From the NCBI GenBank assembly GCA_021521415.1, contig JAIQDT010000172.1, positions 2,438,501 to 2,502,500 of the forward strand: a stretch of DNA of 64,000 nt, read 5' to 3'. The notes under the pieces are model-generated. The model saw nothing but the letters and a program-made list of their open reading frames with translations, had not been told where the DNA came from and did not search any database. Position numbers and translations under genes: made by a program. Positions 1-11,868 of the stretch are shown in pieces (the first letter of the stretch is position 1; each line of letters opens with the position of its first letter). Source of the DNA: Bidens hawaiensis. Taxonomy: Eukaryota; Streptophyta; Magnoliopsida; Asterales; Asteraceae.

Positions 1-1500
1 GCTTTCCCTATCACGCACTCACGCTATGCCACTAACACCCTTACTAGACTCCTGCTACTTCTAACACACTCTACCTCAACCTGCCTTGGTCACACTCATA
101 TTAGTTTAGTATTTACGTAGTGACCAAGTCACATCACAACATTCATACACACTATCAACCACTTGGCAATCACTATCCTTGGCGATACGTGCAATATCCG
201 AAGATCGTTCACGTACCGACAAGCATTATAAATATATACCTCATATAACATCTATAGCATACACTTACCACTTAAAGTAAGTGTATTCACACTTCACATC
301 GAGTATGCACACAGCCCCGAAAACGTAACACATAAATGGGGCTAGAAACTCACCTGAACACGGTTACGTTCTCCGTTGATCGTAATCCCTTTCTTCAGTT
401 GTGCACGGCTGACTGTATAACAACTATACATATCAATTTAACTATCACTACTTATAACATCTTTCTAGTCTTAATTACTACCCACAACGAACGGGGGTCC
501 GGGGGCAGCACCCCTGGCAGCGGGGTCTAGGGGCGGCAGCCCCTAGCAGGGTCCAAGGGGCAGAGCCCCTGGCTGGGGTCGAGCTGCCAGGTCAGCTTGG
601 AAAAATTTTATTTCCATTAACTGTCTTAACACATTTTTCATTAGGTTTTTAATTTATTTTCTAAACGAACTTCACTTCAGGCGAAGTTAAACCTTAGGCG
701 AACTTGGCTTCAGGCGTAGTTAAACCTTAGGCGAACTTGGCTTCAGGCGAAGTTAAACCTTAGGCGAACTTGGCTTCAGGCGAAGTTATCCTTAGGCGAA
801 CTTGGCTTCAGGCGAAGTTATCCTTAGGCGAACTTGGCTTCAGGCGAAGTTATCCTTAGGCGAACTTGGCCGTAGGCGAAGTTATCCTTAGGCGAAGTTA
901 CGCTTGAAGGCGAAGTTACGCTTGAAGGCGAAGTTCATCAGGCGAACTTAATCTTGTAGGCGAAGTTATCGCGCTGCAGATCTGTTTGCCCATAAATCCT
1001 TCGTTTCTTAGCCAAATAACTCGATTTTGGTACCCACGGAATCGTATGATCGGCGCCTACAAATCCCAACCATCAAATCGGCCTAAAATCGACGTTTTAG
1101 GGGTCCGATTTGGGCAGTTTGGGTTTCGGGTCCGGTTAACCCATCCAATCGTAACCATTTTCAGTAATATTAGCTTTGTTGGATTTGTTCTTACCTTACC
1201 AACTCAGATCTATCAACAAAATCTCGGGTCTCGGCTTCGAATCTTGATCGGTTAGAATGTGTGTGTTAGTAGTTTTAGGGTGTAGGGTGAGAATGAAGAT
1301 ATTTTGGGTTTAGGGGATATTTATATCCCTTAAATCCCATTCTCATTTAATCCAAGTCCACAACCCGCATCCATTACCCAACACTAGCCCGATTCATACC
1401 AGCTCCTATTCTGTTATTTATTTCCTAATAACCCGGGTAAACTTTCTCTCTAATATTAAGTAATATAATTAATATTACTTGGGAATTTCGGGATGTTACA
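1..1500 (-). repeat. Tekay-type LTR, partial (runs off left edge)
   Basis: Read on the minus strand this starts with TGTAACATCC at 1500 and follows the same order of parts as the LTRs at 6078 and 9610: a leader with 'aaatatcccctaaacc', an array of GGCGAAGTT/AACTTCGCC units, a GC-rich 'ccaggggctctgcccc' stretch, a donor-like CAGGTGAGTTTC and 'ttcggggctgtgtgcatactc'. It is clearly diverged from those copies, so it is a separate, older insertion. Its other end lies outside the window, so I cannot tell a 5' LTR from a solo LTR. No coding sequence was recognised in it. Confidence 0.85.
663..967 (-). repeat. GGCGAAGTT/AACTTGGC tandem array in LTR
   Basis: Six or more units of 32-33 bases, built from 'aggcgaacttggcttcagg' followed by 'cgaagtta' and a variable 'aacctt' or 'tcctt'. 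The array lies in the putative U3 part of the LTR. Homologous but rearranged arrays occur at 6780-7060 and 10310-10595 in the other Tekay LTRs. Confidence 0.9.
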
Positions 1501-1761
1501 TGTTAATAATAATCACACTTCTTAATTTAAGCATCATGGTACACAGTATATATAGAAGACGACCCCCATTTGTTATACATCTCATAGGGAATGTGGTCTA
1601 CTCGTCTTCATTCCCTAACACTAACTTAAGGTATAACGAATGGCTCATTCATTATATCTCATTCAATGAACATAACGAACGGTAGTAATACTTTAACTAT
1701 TGGGCTCATTCGTTATAAGTTCCATAACGAATGGCCTATAACATTAACGGATGAGCTCATT
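1501..1761 (-). repeat. Sirevirus-like LTR fragment
   Basis: On the minus strand this has a TATA box (1547-1554, followed by 'gaagacgacc') closely matching that of the Sirevirus LTR at 39772-40214 ('tatatatagaaggcgacc'). Two inverted repeats lie upstream: ATAACGAATG (1633-1642) with CATTCATTAT (1646-1655), and CATTCGTTAT (1707-1716) with ATAACGAATG (1724-1733). It is cut by the Tekay-type LTR at 1500 and by the LARD LTR at 1762. Assignment rests on the shared TATA neighbourhood and general design, not on coding sequence. Confidence 0.55.
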
Positions 1762-3706
1762 TGTAACACCCCGGCTAAAGCGGAAACGCCTGAGTGACAA
1801 TATTAAGTGACAATATTATCATTAATTGGTTTAAGTATCAAGTACACAAGTTTATAACATGAAACACATGAAAAAATACAAGAAAAATTTCACAACATGT
1901 CCATTTATTGAAATACCCTAAGTTCTAATGTCTTCTTCTTGTGTAAACTTCGAGTAGATGTACCTATAGCATATATATAAAATAATGTCAACTAAATGAA
2001 TAGTTGGTGAGTTCACACAAGTTTGATATAAGTACCTAAAAATCTAGAATTCCATGAACAAGTGTAAATGAGCAAGTAAGTGTCCTTTCTGTTGGTAACA
2101 ACCAACGTACTCGGATCGGGGGTCCCTATTCCACTCATACCATCGAGGTCCTGAGTGCATAGGGGGGCGTATGATCATACTTAATGAGGAAACCATGAGC
2201 ACACAATCTTTGAGCAAGTAAGCAAATAAACAAACAAGTCCATGTAACGAATTGTAGTTTGTAAATAATGAATAAACGATTGGATAGGATATATATGCAA
2301 CCCTCAAAAGTAAAAACGTAAAAAGGGGTGTGAGAAACTCACCTTTGAGATTGAAGACAAATTGAAATAATAACCGAAAGCACGTTTAAGGAAATTGAAA
2401 CGATCGAACCTCACATAATATAATTAAAAAGGAAATACAAATTTAAAGACTAACTATCAGGATTAAAAAAGTTAAACAATATTAGTTTTAGGAATTTTGC
2501 ATTATTTTATTATATATATCATTAACTTATGTCAAATGGGGACTGGACGAGCTTTAATGAGTTTAACAAAAATGAATAAAGTTTATTAGTTGAAGAATGA
2601 TTTGTAGATAAATAATTATAACTTATTAATATAAGATTAATAACAATATTAACAACAATTTAAGATTAAACTTTTTTGTTCAAGTAACATAAATAATTAA
2701 TTTACAAATTAATTAATTTAAATGTTTTGCATGAATTCTAAAGAAATTATAAATATTAGTTTACGTTGAAATAAAATAAACAATAATTAATTTACTCAAT
2801 TATTAATTCAAACATATGAAGTATGTTATATCTATTGTAAAATATTTTAAATAAAAGAAAATTTTATAAATCATCTTATTTAAAAGAAAGTTTATAAGTA
2901 TATGATGATTAACATATCATAAGATTTAGATGAATATATATTCGTGTTTGTTCTTGCAAAATAACTAGGGTTGATCCAAGATTTAGAAAAATCAAAATGT
3001 TTATCTTGGATATCCATGATCATAGTGATTTTTTATAACCAAGATATATTATTTTTATTATAAAAGTATCATGACCATGAAGAACAAATTATGAACATTC
3101 AACATTAAATCAAAATAAAAACTATAAAGTGCATGAAATCATAAAACTTACTTGTTAGTGTTCTTAAGGTTAAGAAAATAATGTATCAAGGCGTGAATAA
3201 AATGGAAGATTTGTCCTCCTTTTATAGTGAACATATAGAGTTGTTATACCTTATGGAATTAAATAAATTAAATTATGTTTATTATAATTAAAACACAAAT
3301 TAAAAATAGTTTGATGGGCCATTCAAAAGGTTTAACTATTTTAATAAACTTTATTTAATTAAAACATTCATTAGTTTTTTATTAGTTAAGTAATATGATA
3401 TGAAAAGATGATGATAATGATAATAATAATAATAATAATAGTAAAAGTAATAGTAGTTAAATAATAGTTCTAGTAAAATGCATGGGACATGTACATAAAT
3501 ATTTGATATTAATTATGAATGTTTTAAATAATAATACTACATGAGTAGTGAAAAGTATAATTGCATAAAAAATAATCACATTTTATACATTAACGAAAAT
3601 TGAGGTTAATTAACAATATTATTAAATTATATAAATTTAAATAGAAACAAAACTGAAAATTTAAAATGGGTCAGGTTTTCGGTTTTGAAAATTAACGAAT
3701 GTTACA
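1762..3706 (-). repeat. LARD 3' LTR
   Basis: Bounded by TGTAACACCCCGG at 1762 (plus strand) and GTTACA ending at 3706. Bases 1762-2250 match 35396-35964 closely, for example the 'ggctaaagcg' start, 'gacaatattatcattaattgg' region and 'gcgtatgatcatacttaatg'. A donor-like CAGGTGAGTTTCTC-type site occurs on the minus strand near 2330-2345. The rest is AT-rich with no ORF worth calling. Confidence 0.8.
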
Positions 3707-3730
3707 GGATCCCTAACTTTTAGAAATTTC
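3707..3730 (-). other. Polypurine tract region of the LARD
   Basis: On the minus strand 'ttcgggacgaaatttctaaa' followed by 'agttagggatcc' abuts the LTR start at 3706. The 'gggacgaaa' phrase is typical of Ty3 chromovirus 3' regions and also occurs before the LTR at 9610. Confidence 0.65.
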
Positions 3731-6072
3731 GTCCCGAAATTAAAATAAAATAAAATTTTATAAGAAAAAACAACTAGTACATTAGTTGTTAAAAGTTTAA
3801 ACATTTTTATACATACATATTTAAATAAAAATAAATAAATAACGCCGATCTTTGAAAGAACCGAAAGACGCCACAAATGGGAAATATGACAAGGATACTT
3901 GTATATAAGATGTACCAGCGGCGTATCCACCATGCCCTTATCATATTGCATTTGTCCCGTTTTTCTAAAATCATTCTAAGTTTCGAGTTATTGAACACAA
4001 CGGTCATTACTATGATTTTCATGCGAGGACTTTGATAATCACGTGTGCACCCATAATTACTTATTTCGTTGCATGGTCCACATGGTTTGACATATTATGT
4101 GATTTTGCAAGACATCAATAAAAGAGAAGTCTTTAATGTACAAAAACTTTATAATTCCAAATCACATATTTGAAAAATGAGCTATTGAGGTTCGAAATAA
4201 CAAAAATAAATAACATTGAGGTTCAAGAACAATAAGATCGATGAATAAGACTTTTGATTTTTGAAATAGTAACAAGAAAATCAGGTAATCTTAGGTTATC
4301 AATAACAACATGTATAAAACATCAAAGTCATAACCATCACAGTAATTAATTGTAAATACCAGGTCGAGAATAACATGAAAAATAAATGTAGCATTGAAGT
4401 AACAAAATATCAACAAGTAAATCGAAAACGCATTTGTATAAAAAAGATAAATGAAACTTTAATATCGAAATACCAAAATAGTTTGAGTTCTTTGAGTTAA
4501 AACAACGTAAAACATCAATTTGAAACTTCGTTTAACGAATGAAAATTCCCCGTAAAACATTAATTTTGAATAATAGCAAGATTAACCTAGTACAGATTGG
4601 GTTCAGATTGATGAGACAATAAGAAAATAATTCGGTGAAACATATAATGATAAGAGAACTAAACAAATAATCAAAGCAATTCGTGTAAAAGTAAAATAAA
4701 TTCAACATGTACCTAAGCATGTTTGAAATCCCAACTTCCACTAAACGATTACGTTTATGGGAAATCGGTCATAAAACGCGAGATTGAGATAATAGTACAC
4801 AAATTCAGCAATGCCACCATGAATGACAACGAAAATGGCTCAGCAATCACAAATGGCCAAACTCAGTTATAAACTTCGTAAATAACCCACCCTCGAAAGG
4901 ATTTGACACATAAAATTGTTTTGGTTATATTCAAATAGAATATTATATATTTATATAAGTATATATATATATACGTAAAAATAATAATAATAATGAATAA
5001 AAGAAAACAAGACGAAACTTGCGATACGTGTCTTCTCGACGGTAGATTTGAGGTATGAAGGTTATGGTTAGGGTGGTGCCATGATTTCTCAACTGAACTT
5101 GTTGGTGTTGACGAAGGGGAAGAGGAAGATGCTCTGTTTAAAATTCGCTTAAGTTTATGAAAATCGAAAAAGAATGCGATGATTTTATAATAATAACTTT
5201 TAAAAAAACTTAGTAATAATAATAATAATAATTTCTTAGCTAATGCTAAAGTTCGCGAAACTTAATGAAAATTTTAATGTAAAATAAAGGTTTTCCGTAT
5301 GGCGACGTCCTATGAAAACTTTAAAGAGAATCTCCGACTAAAAATGACTCGTTTTGATAGAATTATTATGAGGTTAATATAATAGCATCCATGGCTTAGG
5401 GCTTGTTTGAAACAACGATATTACTTTATTTAACGTTTTCATTTAACCTTGAAATAAATTATATTAAAGAAGAATTACAGTGGTAAAAATAATAATAGTG
5501 ACCATAATAGTAATGATAAAATTATAATGATAATAGCGATACTAATAATATTAATAATAACAAAAGTAATAGTGATAATAATAACCATATGTTTGACTTA
5601 AAGTCTTCTTGAAGAACATCAACTTGATTAAATACCTGTTAATTAACTATTTTAAAATAATTTAAGGATTTAAAATTATAAGTATAAGGTGTTCATAAAA
5701 AAATGAATAAATAAAAATGAATGTGCAAAAACATGCATGGGTTTAAAAAAAAACAAATATGTATGTTTGACAAGTATGAAGGGACTAAGCATTGGTGCAA
5801 GGATACGAGTGAACTTCAACTACTCAGAGAATGCGGTTTGAGGTATTGCATGGCGGAATCAAGTTAGGCCTTCCAAAGCATAGTGGGCGTGCTTGGGTCA
5901 CTCTAATGGTAGCAAGCTTGAAGCGCGAGCATATGGTAAGGCATATGGTTGGGATACATGGTTGGGTAACAGGTCGTGGGAATAAATGAGTGGTGTTATA
6001 TAGGTTCTTGCAAGAGTTGGTGGTTGAAACTACTAGAATTTGGAGTATTTCGATATGGTATTGTAATATAGT
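3731..6072 (-). other. LARD internal region, no gene seen
   Basis: AT-rich DNA with runs of aat/aataat (for example 5216-5235 and 5480-5590). I found no gag, protease, RT or integrase motif on either strand. The last 300 bases (about 5770-6072) are less AT-rich and look older or different in origin, but I do not recognise them. Confidence 0.5.
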
Positions 6073-6077
6073 GGTGG
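6073..6077. repeat. TSD ggtgg, left copy
   Basis: GGTGG directly precedes TGTAACATCC at 6078, and the same five bases directly follow the LTR end at 11863 (11864-11868). This proves that both LTRs belong to one insertion. Confidence 0.9.
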
Positions 6078-7578
6078 TGTAACATCCTAAATATTTTAAT
6101 AATAAATAGAGAATGTTGCGTTAAATTATCGTGCGTTTAATTTTACTAATTAACGTCTAATGAGGAAAAGATCATGGACTTGGACTAATTAAGATGGATT
6201 AAAAGAAATGGGCCTTAGGTCCATGGGCTTTAAGGGATATAAATATCCCCTAAACCAACCTTAAACCCTAAACCATCATTCATTTCCATCTTATTCTCTA
6301 ACACACTCCAAAACCCACACACACCGCCATACACGGTCGAGAGAGAGAGAGAACGGGACTCGAGTCCAAAATCAAGCCAACCATTATTAGACCTTCGATA
6401 TACGAGCTAGATACGAGATAACCAAGAAAACCGCGACCACACCGAACGCGTAAAGGTATGCCTTTTACCTTAAAGTTTACGTTTTTAGGATCGGTTAGCT
6501 TTGAAACTTAAACATAAAGTAAATCGGGTCTAAACGAAACGTAAAGTAACAAACTTGATGTTGGAAATGAACTTGACAAACCTATGGCTATGTACGGCGA
6601 CTTGTTATTAAACTTTTTAAGCCGAAAGATCCAAACTTTTTGTCTTTCTGGGCTAAGTTTTACCCGAACTAGGCCATGGGAATGATCGCGGAGTTAGTTA
6701 ACGTAATATCCAAGAAATTCTCGATGAAATAAGGGTGATTTTAGTGATTAAGTTTGAACAGAGACGGCAGCTGGGCAACTTCGCCTGCAAGCCATAACTT
6801 CGCCTTCATGCTAGTTCGCTTGCAAGCAAGTTCGCCTAGCTGATAACTTCACCTAAGGCCAAGTTCGCCTAACTGATAACTTCGCCTAAGGCCAAGTTCG
6901 CCTAACTGATAATTCGCATAAGGCCAAGTTCGCCTAACTGATAACTTCGCCTGGTGACAAGTTCGCCCATGATAACTTCGCCTGGCATATGTTCGCCTAG
7001 GGTTAACTTCGCCGATCACTAACTTCGCTTATTATTAAGTTCGCTTAATGATAAGTTCGCCGGAGTTAGCGAATTAGAAAATAAATTAAAAACCTAATGA
7101 AAAATGTGTTAAGACAGTTAAAGGTCAGCTCGACCCCAGCCAGGGGCTCTGCCCCTTGGACCCTGCTAGGGGCTGCCGCCCCTAGACCCCGCTGCCAGGG
7201 GCGCTGCCCCCGGACCCTCGTTCGTTGTGGGTTATATAAAGATAGAACTACTATACGAGTAGTAGTAGTTAATTGATACATGCAAATATTATACAGTTAG
7301 CCGTGCACAGCTCAAGAAGGGAATAACGATTAAAGGAGAGCGTAACAGTATTCAGGTGAGTTTCTAGCCCCATTTATGTGTTATGTTTTCGGGGCTGTGT
7401 GCATACTCAATATGTTTGTTAATACACTTATCCTAAGAGATAAGTGTATGCCTTATGTGAATAATGTGAAATGTATGAATGATTGCTTGATGGTACGTGA
7501 ACGATCTTCGGATATTGCACGTACTGTCAGGTTGTAACGCTATGTATAAGGTAAGTATGATATGTATGCTTATATGTA
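6078..7578 (+). repeat. 5' LTR of Tekay element, 3'-truncated
   Basis: Matches the 3' LTR from its first base to 'atatgtatgaa' at 7578, then switches abruptly into RNase H coding sequence. About 750 bases of the LTR end are absent. A TATA box (TATATAAA, about 7234-7241) follows the GC-rich 'cccctagaccccgctgcc' stretch, and a donor-like CAGGTGAGTTTC lies at about 7353-7364. Confidence 0.9.
6780..7060 (+). repeat. AACTTCGCC array in 5' LTR
   Basis: Units alternate AACTTCGCCTAAGG and CAAGTTCGCCTAACTGAT (about 33 bases per pair, three to four pairs), followed by degenerate singles such as TTCGCCTGG and TTCGCTTA. The array lies about 170 bases upstream of the TATA box. Confidence 0.9.
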
Positions 7579-8110
7579 TGAAGGTTTCTCCAAGATAGCC
7601 GCACCGCTAACCGGTATGACCCGAAAGTCGATAGTATTCTGTTGGGGAAAGTTTCAAGAAAAAGCCTTTGAGGAATTAAAGAAGAGACTCACGCAAGCTC
7701 CCTTCCTTTCTCTACCCGATGGTGACGAGGATTTCGTTGTTTGTGCTGATGCCTTGCATCAGGGGCTAGGTTGCGTGTTGATGCAACGAGGGAAGGTGAT
7801 AGCTTACGCGTCTAGACAAGTTAAAGTCCATGAGAGTACTTATCCGACGCATGATTTAGAGTTAGCAGCTGTAGTGCATGCTCTTAAGATATGGGGGCAT
7901 TATCTGTACGGTACAAAGTGTACCATCTACACAGATCATAAGAGTTTAAAGTACTTATTCGAGCAAAAAGAATTGAACATGAGACAGAGAAGATGGTTGG
8001 AGTTGATAAAGGATTACGACTGCGATATTAAGTACTACCTTGGCAAAGCTAACGTGGTCGCCGATGCACTAAGCCGTAAGAATGAGGAAGTCCTTGCAAC
8101 TGTGAAGTAA
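7579..8110 (+). pseudogene. pol: Ty3 pol remnant: end of RT and RNase H
   Basis: The frame opens in LTR sequence (7562) and becomes pol at [11 protein letters not shown], the segment linking RT and RNase H in Ty3 elements. The RNase H acidic residues are visible: D in [11 protein letters not shown] in [10 protein letters not shown] in YTDHKSL and D in NVVADALS. The usual DAS triad neighbourhood reads DAL. The polymerase palm (YxDD or FIDD) is deleted, so this cannot encode reverse transcriptase. The frame ends with a stop just before the integrase start, so protease, gag and RT are lost upstream and integrase is in a separate frame. Confidence 0.9.
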
Positions 8111-8116
8111 TACAAA

Positions 8117-9566
8117 TTGATTATGAATTCAAACCTTTTCGAAGAAATCATCAAGGTGCAGTCAGAGGTGCTAGTAGACGAGAAGTTGGTAAAGAAAGAA
8201 AGAGTTTACGGCCAACAAGACGAGTTAATGGAAAACACTCATGGTGTTAAGACTAGGTTTGACCGCATGTGGATTCCACGCCATGGAGATCTCAGAGGTC
8301 GAATCTTAGATGAAGCTCATAAGTCAAGATATTCTATTCATCCAGGAGCTACGAAGATGTACCAAGATTTGAAAAGAGACTACTGGTGGCCAGGAATGAA
8401 GAATGATGTGGTAGATTACGTCAGTAAGTGCTTAACTTGCTTACAAGTTAAAGCCGAACATCAGAAGCCTTATGGGAAGATGCAACCGCTAGAGATACCT
8501 GAGTGGAAATGGGAACACATTCACCATGGATTTCATAACTAAGCTACCTCGTACAGCTAAGCATCATGATACTATCTGGGTGATTGTGGACCGTTTGACC
8601 AAGAGTGCTCACTTTCTGCCCATACGAGAGGCCATCTCGTCAGAAACATTAGCAAGCTTGTTCATTAAAGAAGTTGTAACCAAGCATGGAGTACTGTTAT
8701 CGATCGTGTCTGATAGAGATACACGGTTTACTTCGAGGTTCTGGAAGAAATTCCATGAAGCTATGGGAACGAGGTTGAACATCAGTACGGCGTATCATCT
8801 TCAAACCGATGGACAGTCTGAAAGGACGATCCAAACCCTTGACGATATGCTGCGTGCTTGTGTCTTAGATTTTGGTGGAAGTTGGGAGGATCATCTGCAC
8901 CTGGCAGAGTTCTCCTATAACAACAGTTACCATTCAAGTATTGGTATGCCACCGTTTGAGATGCTTTACGGTTGACGATGTAGAACCCCGGTGTGTTGGG
9001 GTGAGATTGGTCAGAAAGAAATGGGAAGCCTAGAAGTGGTTCAAGAAACGTCTTCAAGGTTCGATCAGATCAAAGCAAGAATGAAAGCCGCTTAAGACAG
9101 ACAAAAGTCTTATGCAGATAAGCGGCGACGACCAATTGAGTTTAACGTTGGCGACAATGTGATGCTTAAGGTCTCGCCTTGGAAAGGAATTATCCATTTT
9201 AGAAAGAGGGGGAAGTTGAGTCCGAGGTACATTGGACCATTTAAAATTTTAGATCGTGTGGGGGAAGTAGCTTATAAGATGGATTTACCCGATGAGTTAG
9301 AAGGAATTCATTCAACCTTCCATGTTTTTCATCTGAGGAAGTGTCTAGCTCATGACACGTCTCACGTGCCATTGGTGGACATTGAGGTTGATGAACAATT
9401 GAACTACATCGAGCAACCGATAGAGATCGTTGATCGCAAGGAGAAGCAGCTTCGTCACAAGGTTATACCTTTGGTGAAAGTGATATGGAAGCACCGCAAA
9501 GGATCGGACGCCACTTGGGAAGCTGAGGATGAGATGCGCAAGTTTTACCCCAATCTGTTTATGTAA
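8117..9566 (+). pseudogene. pol: Ty3 Tekay-type integrase remnant with chromodomain-like tail
   Basis: The N-terminal zinc-binding region (EAHKSRYSIHPGATKMY, then CLTCLQVK) is in 8117-8542. A frameshift at about 8520-8530 moves the frame to 8526, where the core reads IVDRLTKSAHF, SDRDTRFTS and [10 protein letters not shown] (the D, D, E triad). Two stops follow, a TGA at 8973 and a TAA near 9093, both one C-to-T change from CGA and CAA. The C-terminal part (9159-9566) has the GPF..L.RVGEVAYK SH3-like stretch and a chromodomain-like end. H-P-Q before TDGQ has become H-L-Q, again C-to-T. Non-functional. Confidence 0.92.
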
Positions 9567-9595
9567 TAGTTTGGTTTCGGGGACGAAACCTCTTT

Positions 9596-9609
9596 AAGGA
9601 GGGAAGACT
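9596..9609 (+). other. Polypurine tract of Tekay element
   Basis: 'aaggagggaaga' lies directly before the 3' LTR start TGTAACATCC at 9610, after 'ttcggggacgaaacc'. This is the expected site for plus-strand priming. Confidence 0.85.
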
Positions 9610-10309
9610 TGTAACATCCTAAATATTCTAATAATAAATAGAGAATGTTGCGTTAAATTGTCGTGCGTTTAATGTTACTAATTAACGTCTAATGAGGAAA
9701 AGATCATGGACTTGGACTAATTAAGATGGATTAAAGGAAATGGGCCTTAGGTCCATGGGCTTTAAGGGATATAAATATCCCCTAAACCAACCTTAAACCC
9801 TAAACCATCATTCATTTACATCTTATTCTCTAACACACTCCAAAACACACACACACCGCCATACACGGTCGAGAGAGAGAGAGAACGGGACTCGAGTCCA
9901 AAATCAAGACAACCATTATTAGACCTTCGATATACGAGCTAGATACGAGATAACCAAGAAAACCGCGACCACACCGAACGCGTAAAGGTATGCCTTTTAC
10001 CTTAAAGTTTACGTTTTTAGGATCGGTTAGCTTTGAAACATAAACATAAAGTAAATCGGGTCTAAACGAAACGTAAAGTAACAAACTTGATGTTGGAAAT
10101 GAACTTGACAAACCTATGGCTATGTACGGCGACTTGTTATTAAACTTTTTAAGCCGAAAGCTCGAAACTTTATGTCTTTCCGGGCTAAGTTTCACCCGAA
10201 CTAGGCCATGGGAATGATCGCCGAGTTAGAAAACGTAATATCCAAGAAATTCTCGATGAAATAAGGGTGATTTTGGTGATTAAGTTTGAACAGAGACGGC
10301 AGCTGGGCA

Positions 10310-10595
10310 ACTTCGCCTGCAAGCCATAACTTCGCCTTCATGCAAGTTCGCTTGCAAGCAAGTTCGCCTAGCTGATAACTTCGCCTAAGGCCAAGTTCGC
10401 CTAACTGATAACTTCGCCTAAGGCCAAGTTCGCCTAACTGAGAACTTCGCCTAAGGCCAACTTCGCCTAACTGATAATTTCGCCTGGTGATAAGTTCGCC
10501 CATGATAACTTCGCCTGGCATATGTTCGCCTAGGGTTAACTTTGCTGATTACTAACTTCGCTTATTGTTAAGTTCGCTTAATGATAAGTTCGCCG
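10310..10595 (+). repeat. AACTTCGCC array in 3' LTR
   Basis: Second copy of the array at 6780-7060, with small differences in unit number and sequence. It creates long open frames on the minus strand (repeating LGELGLRRSYQ), which are artefacts. Confidence 0.9.
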
Positions 10596-11271
10596 GAGTT
10601 AGCAAATTAGAAAATAAATTAAAAACCTAAAGAAAAATGTGTTAAGACAGTTAATGGAAAATAAGTTCAGCTCGACCCCAGCCAGGGGCTCTACCCCTTG
10701 GACCCTACTAGGGGCGCCCCTAGACCCCGCTGCTAGGGGCGCTGCCCCCGGACCCCCGTTCGTTGTGGTTTATATAAAGATAGAACTACTACACGAGTAG
10801 TAGTAGTTAATTGATACATGTAAATATTATATAGTTAACCGTGCACAGCTCAAGAAGGGAATAACGATTAACGGAGAGCGTAACAGGATTCAGGTGAGTT
10901 TCTAGCCCCATTTATGTGTTATGTTTTCGGGGCTGTGTGCATACTCAATATGTTTGTTAATACACTTATCCTAAGAGATAAGTGTATGCCTTATGTGAAT
11001 AATGTGAAATGTATGAATGATTGCTTGATGGTACGTGAACGATCTTCGGATATTGCACGTACCGTCAGGTTGTAACGCTATGTATAAGGTAAGTATGATA
11101 TGTATGCTTATATGTATGAACGTAATAAAGTTAATAAAAGAAGGAAATGATGGTTGTATGGTTGAATGGTTACGAAAAGGGTACCGAGCCCTAATAATAC
11201 TCGAGGTATGATGTATGCTTGTATGGTAATGAAGAGGGAATCGAACCCTACTAATATTCGAGAACCAGGGA

Positions 11272-11437
11272 ACCGAACCCTACTAATATTCGAGGAAAGA
11301 GGGTACCGAGCCCTAATAATACTCAAGGAAAGAGGGTACCGAGCCCTAATAATACTCGAGGAAGGAGGGTACCGAGCCCTAATAATACTCGAGGAAGGAG
11401 GGTACCGAGCCCTAATAATACTCGAGGAATGTGGGGC
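11272..11437 (+). repeat. 33-base tandem repeat in LTR
   Basis: About five units containing 'gggtaccgagccctaataat' and 'actcgagga'. The 33-base period is a multiple of three, so an open frame of 11-residue repeats (RGYRALIILEE-like) runs through it. The last three units are almost identical; two looser units occur upstream from about 11177. Confidence 0.9.
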
Positions 11438-11863
11438 GTAATGCTCGTTATAACGTAAGATATGAAAGCAAGTTAGTACAAAAGAAAGTATGAAAGTATG
11501 GAATTATGAAAGTATGAATGAAAGAATATAAGTTGTGCGTATTATATAATGTATGATTAACTAGAACTCACTCAGCGTAGCTGACTTTTAGTATGCACGC
11601 AGGTGAGTAGGATGAGGCAGCTTGCTTGAGGAGACACGTGGCATTGAATAAGAGGCTGGCATTAGAAGGCTCAAGACGTGATATGTTTTTATTACTTTGT
11701 TATGAAAGACAAGTTGTTTGTTTAAGACAAGTTTTGGATTGTTCCGAAATGTTTTATGAAAGTTTTTAATGTTCCGCAAATGTTTTAATTAACTCTGATA
11801 TTAGAACTGCGTTTATGAGTAAATCCAACACGAAAGTAGGGCTACCGGTAACGGGGCCTTACA

Positions 11864-11868
11864 GGTGG
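11864..11868. repeat. TSD ggtgg, right copy
   Basis: Five bases identical to 6073-6077, directly after LTR end TTACA. Confidence 0.9.

Larger units (their letters stand above)
6078..11863 (+). mobile_element. Ty3 Tekay-type element with large internal deletion
   Basis: Truncated 5' LTR (6078-7578), RNase H and integrase remnants with a C-terminal chromodomain-like tail (7579-9566), purine tract, and complete 3' LTR (9610-11863), flanked by TSD ggtgg. Primer site, gag, protease and the RT core are missing. The two LTRs are nearly identical over about 1500 bases, so the insertion is fairly recent. The Tekay/Del assignment comes from the integrase tail ending 'ATWEAEDEMRKFYPNLF' and the TGTAACA LTR start. 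Confidence 0.9.
9610..11863 (+). repeat. 3' LTR of Tekay element, complete
   Basis: A 2254-base LTR from TGTAACATCC to GGCCTTACA, followed by TSD ggtgg. It carries the AACTTCGCC array (10310-10595), a TATA box (TATATAAA near 10772), the donor-like CAGGTGAGTTTC near 10891, and a 33-base tandem array at 11272-11437. Confidence 0.93.

Noticed and set aside
663..967. GAA/TTC repeats as heat-shock elements
   Set aside because: A heat-shock element needs nGAAnnTTCnnGAA at fixed 5-base steps; the spacing in these arrays does not fit.
10201..10521. Minus-strand ORF with repeating LGELGLRRSYQ
   Set aside because: It is the antisense of the AACTTCGCC array in the LTR; the period is divisible by three, which keeps it open. 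No independent evidence of a gene.
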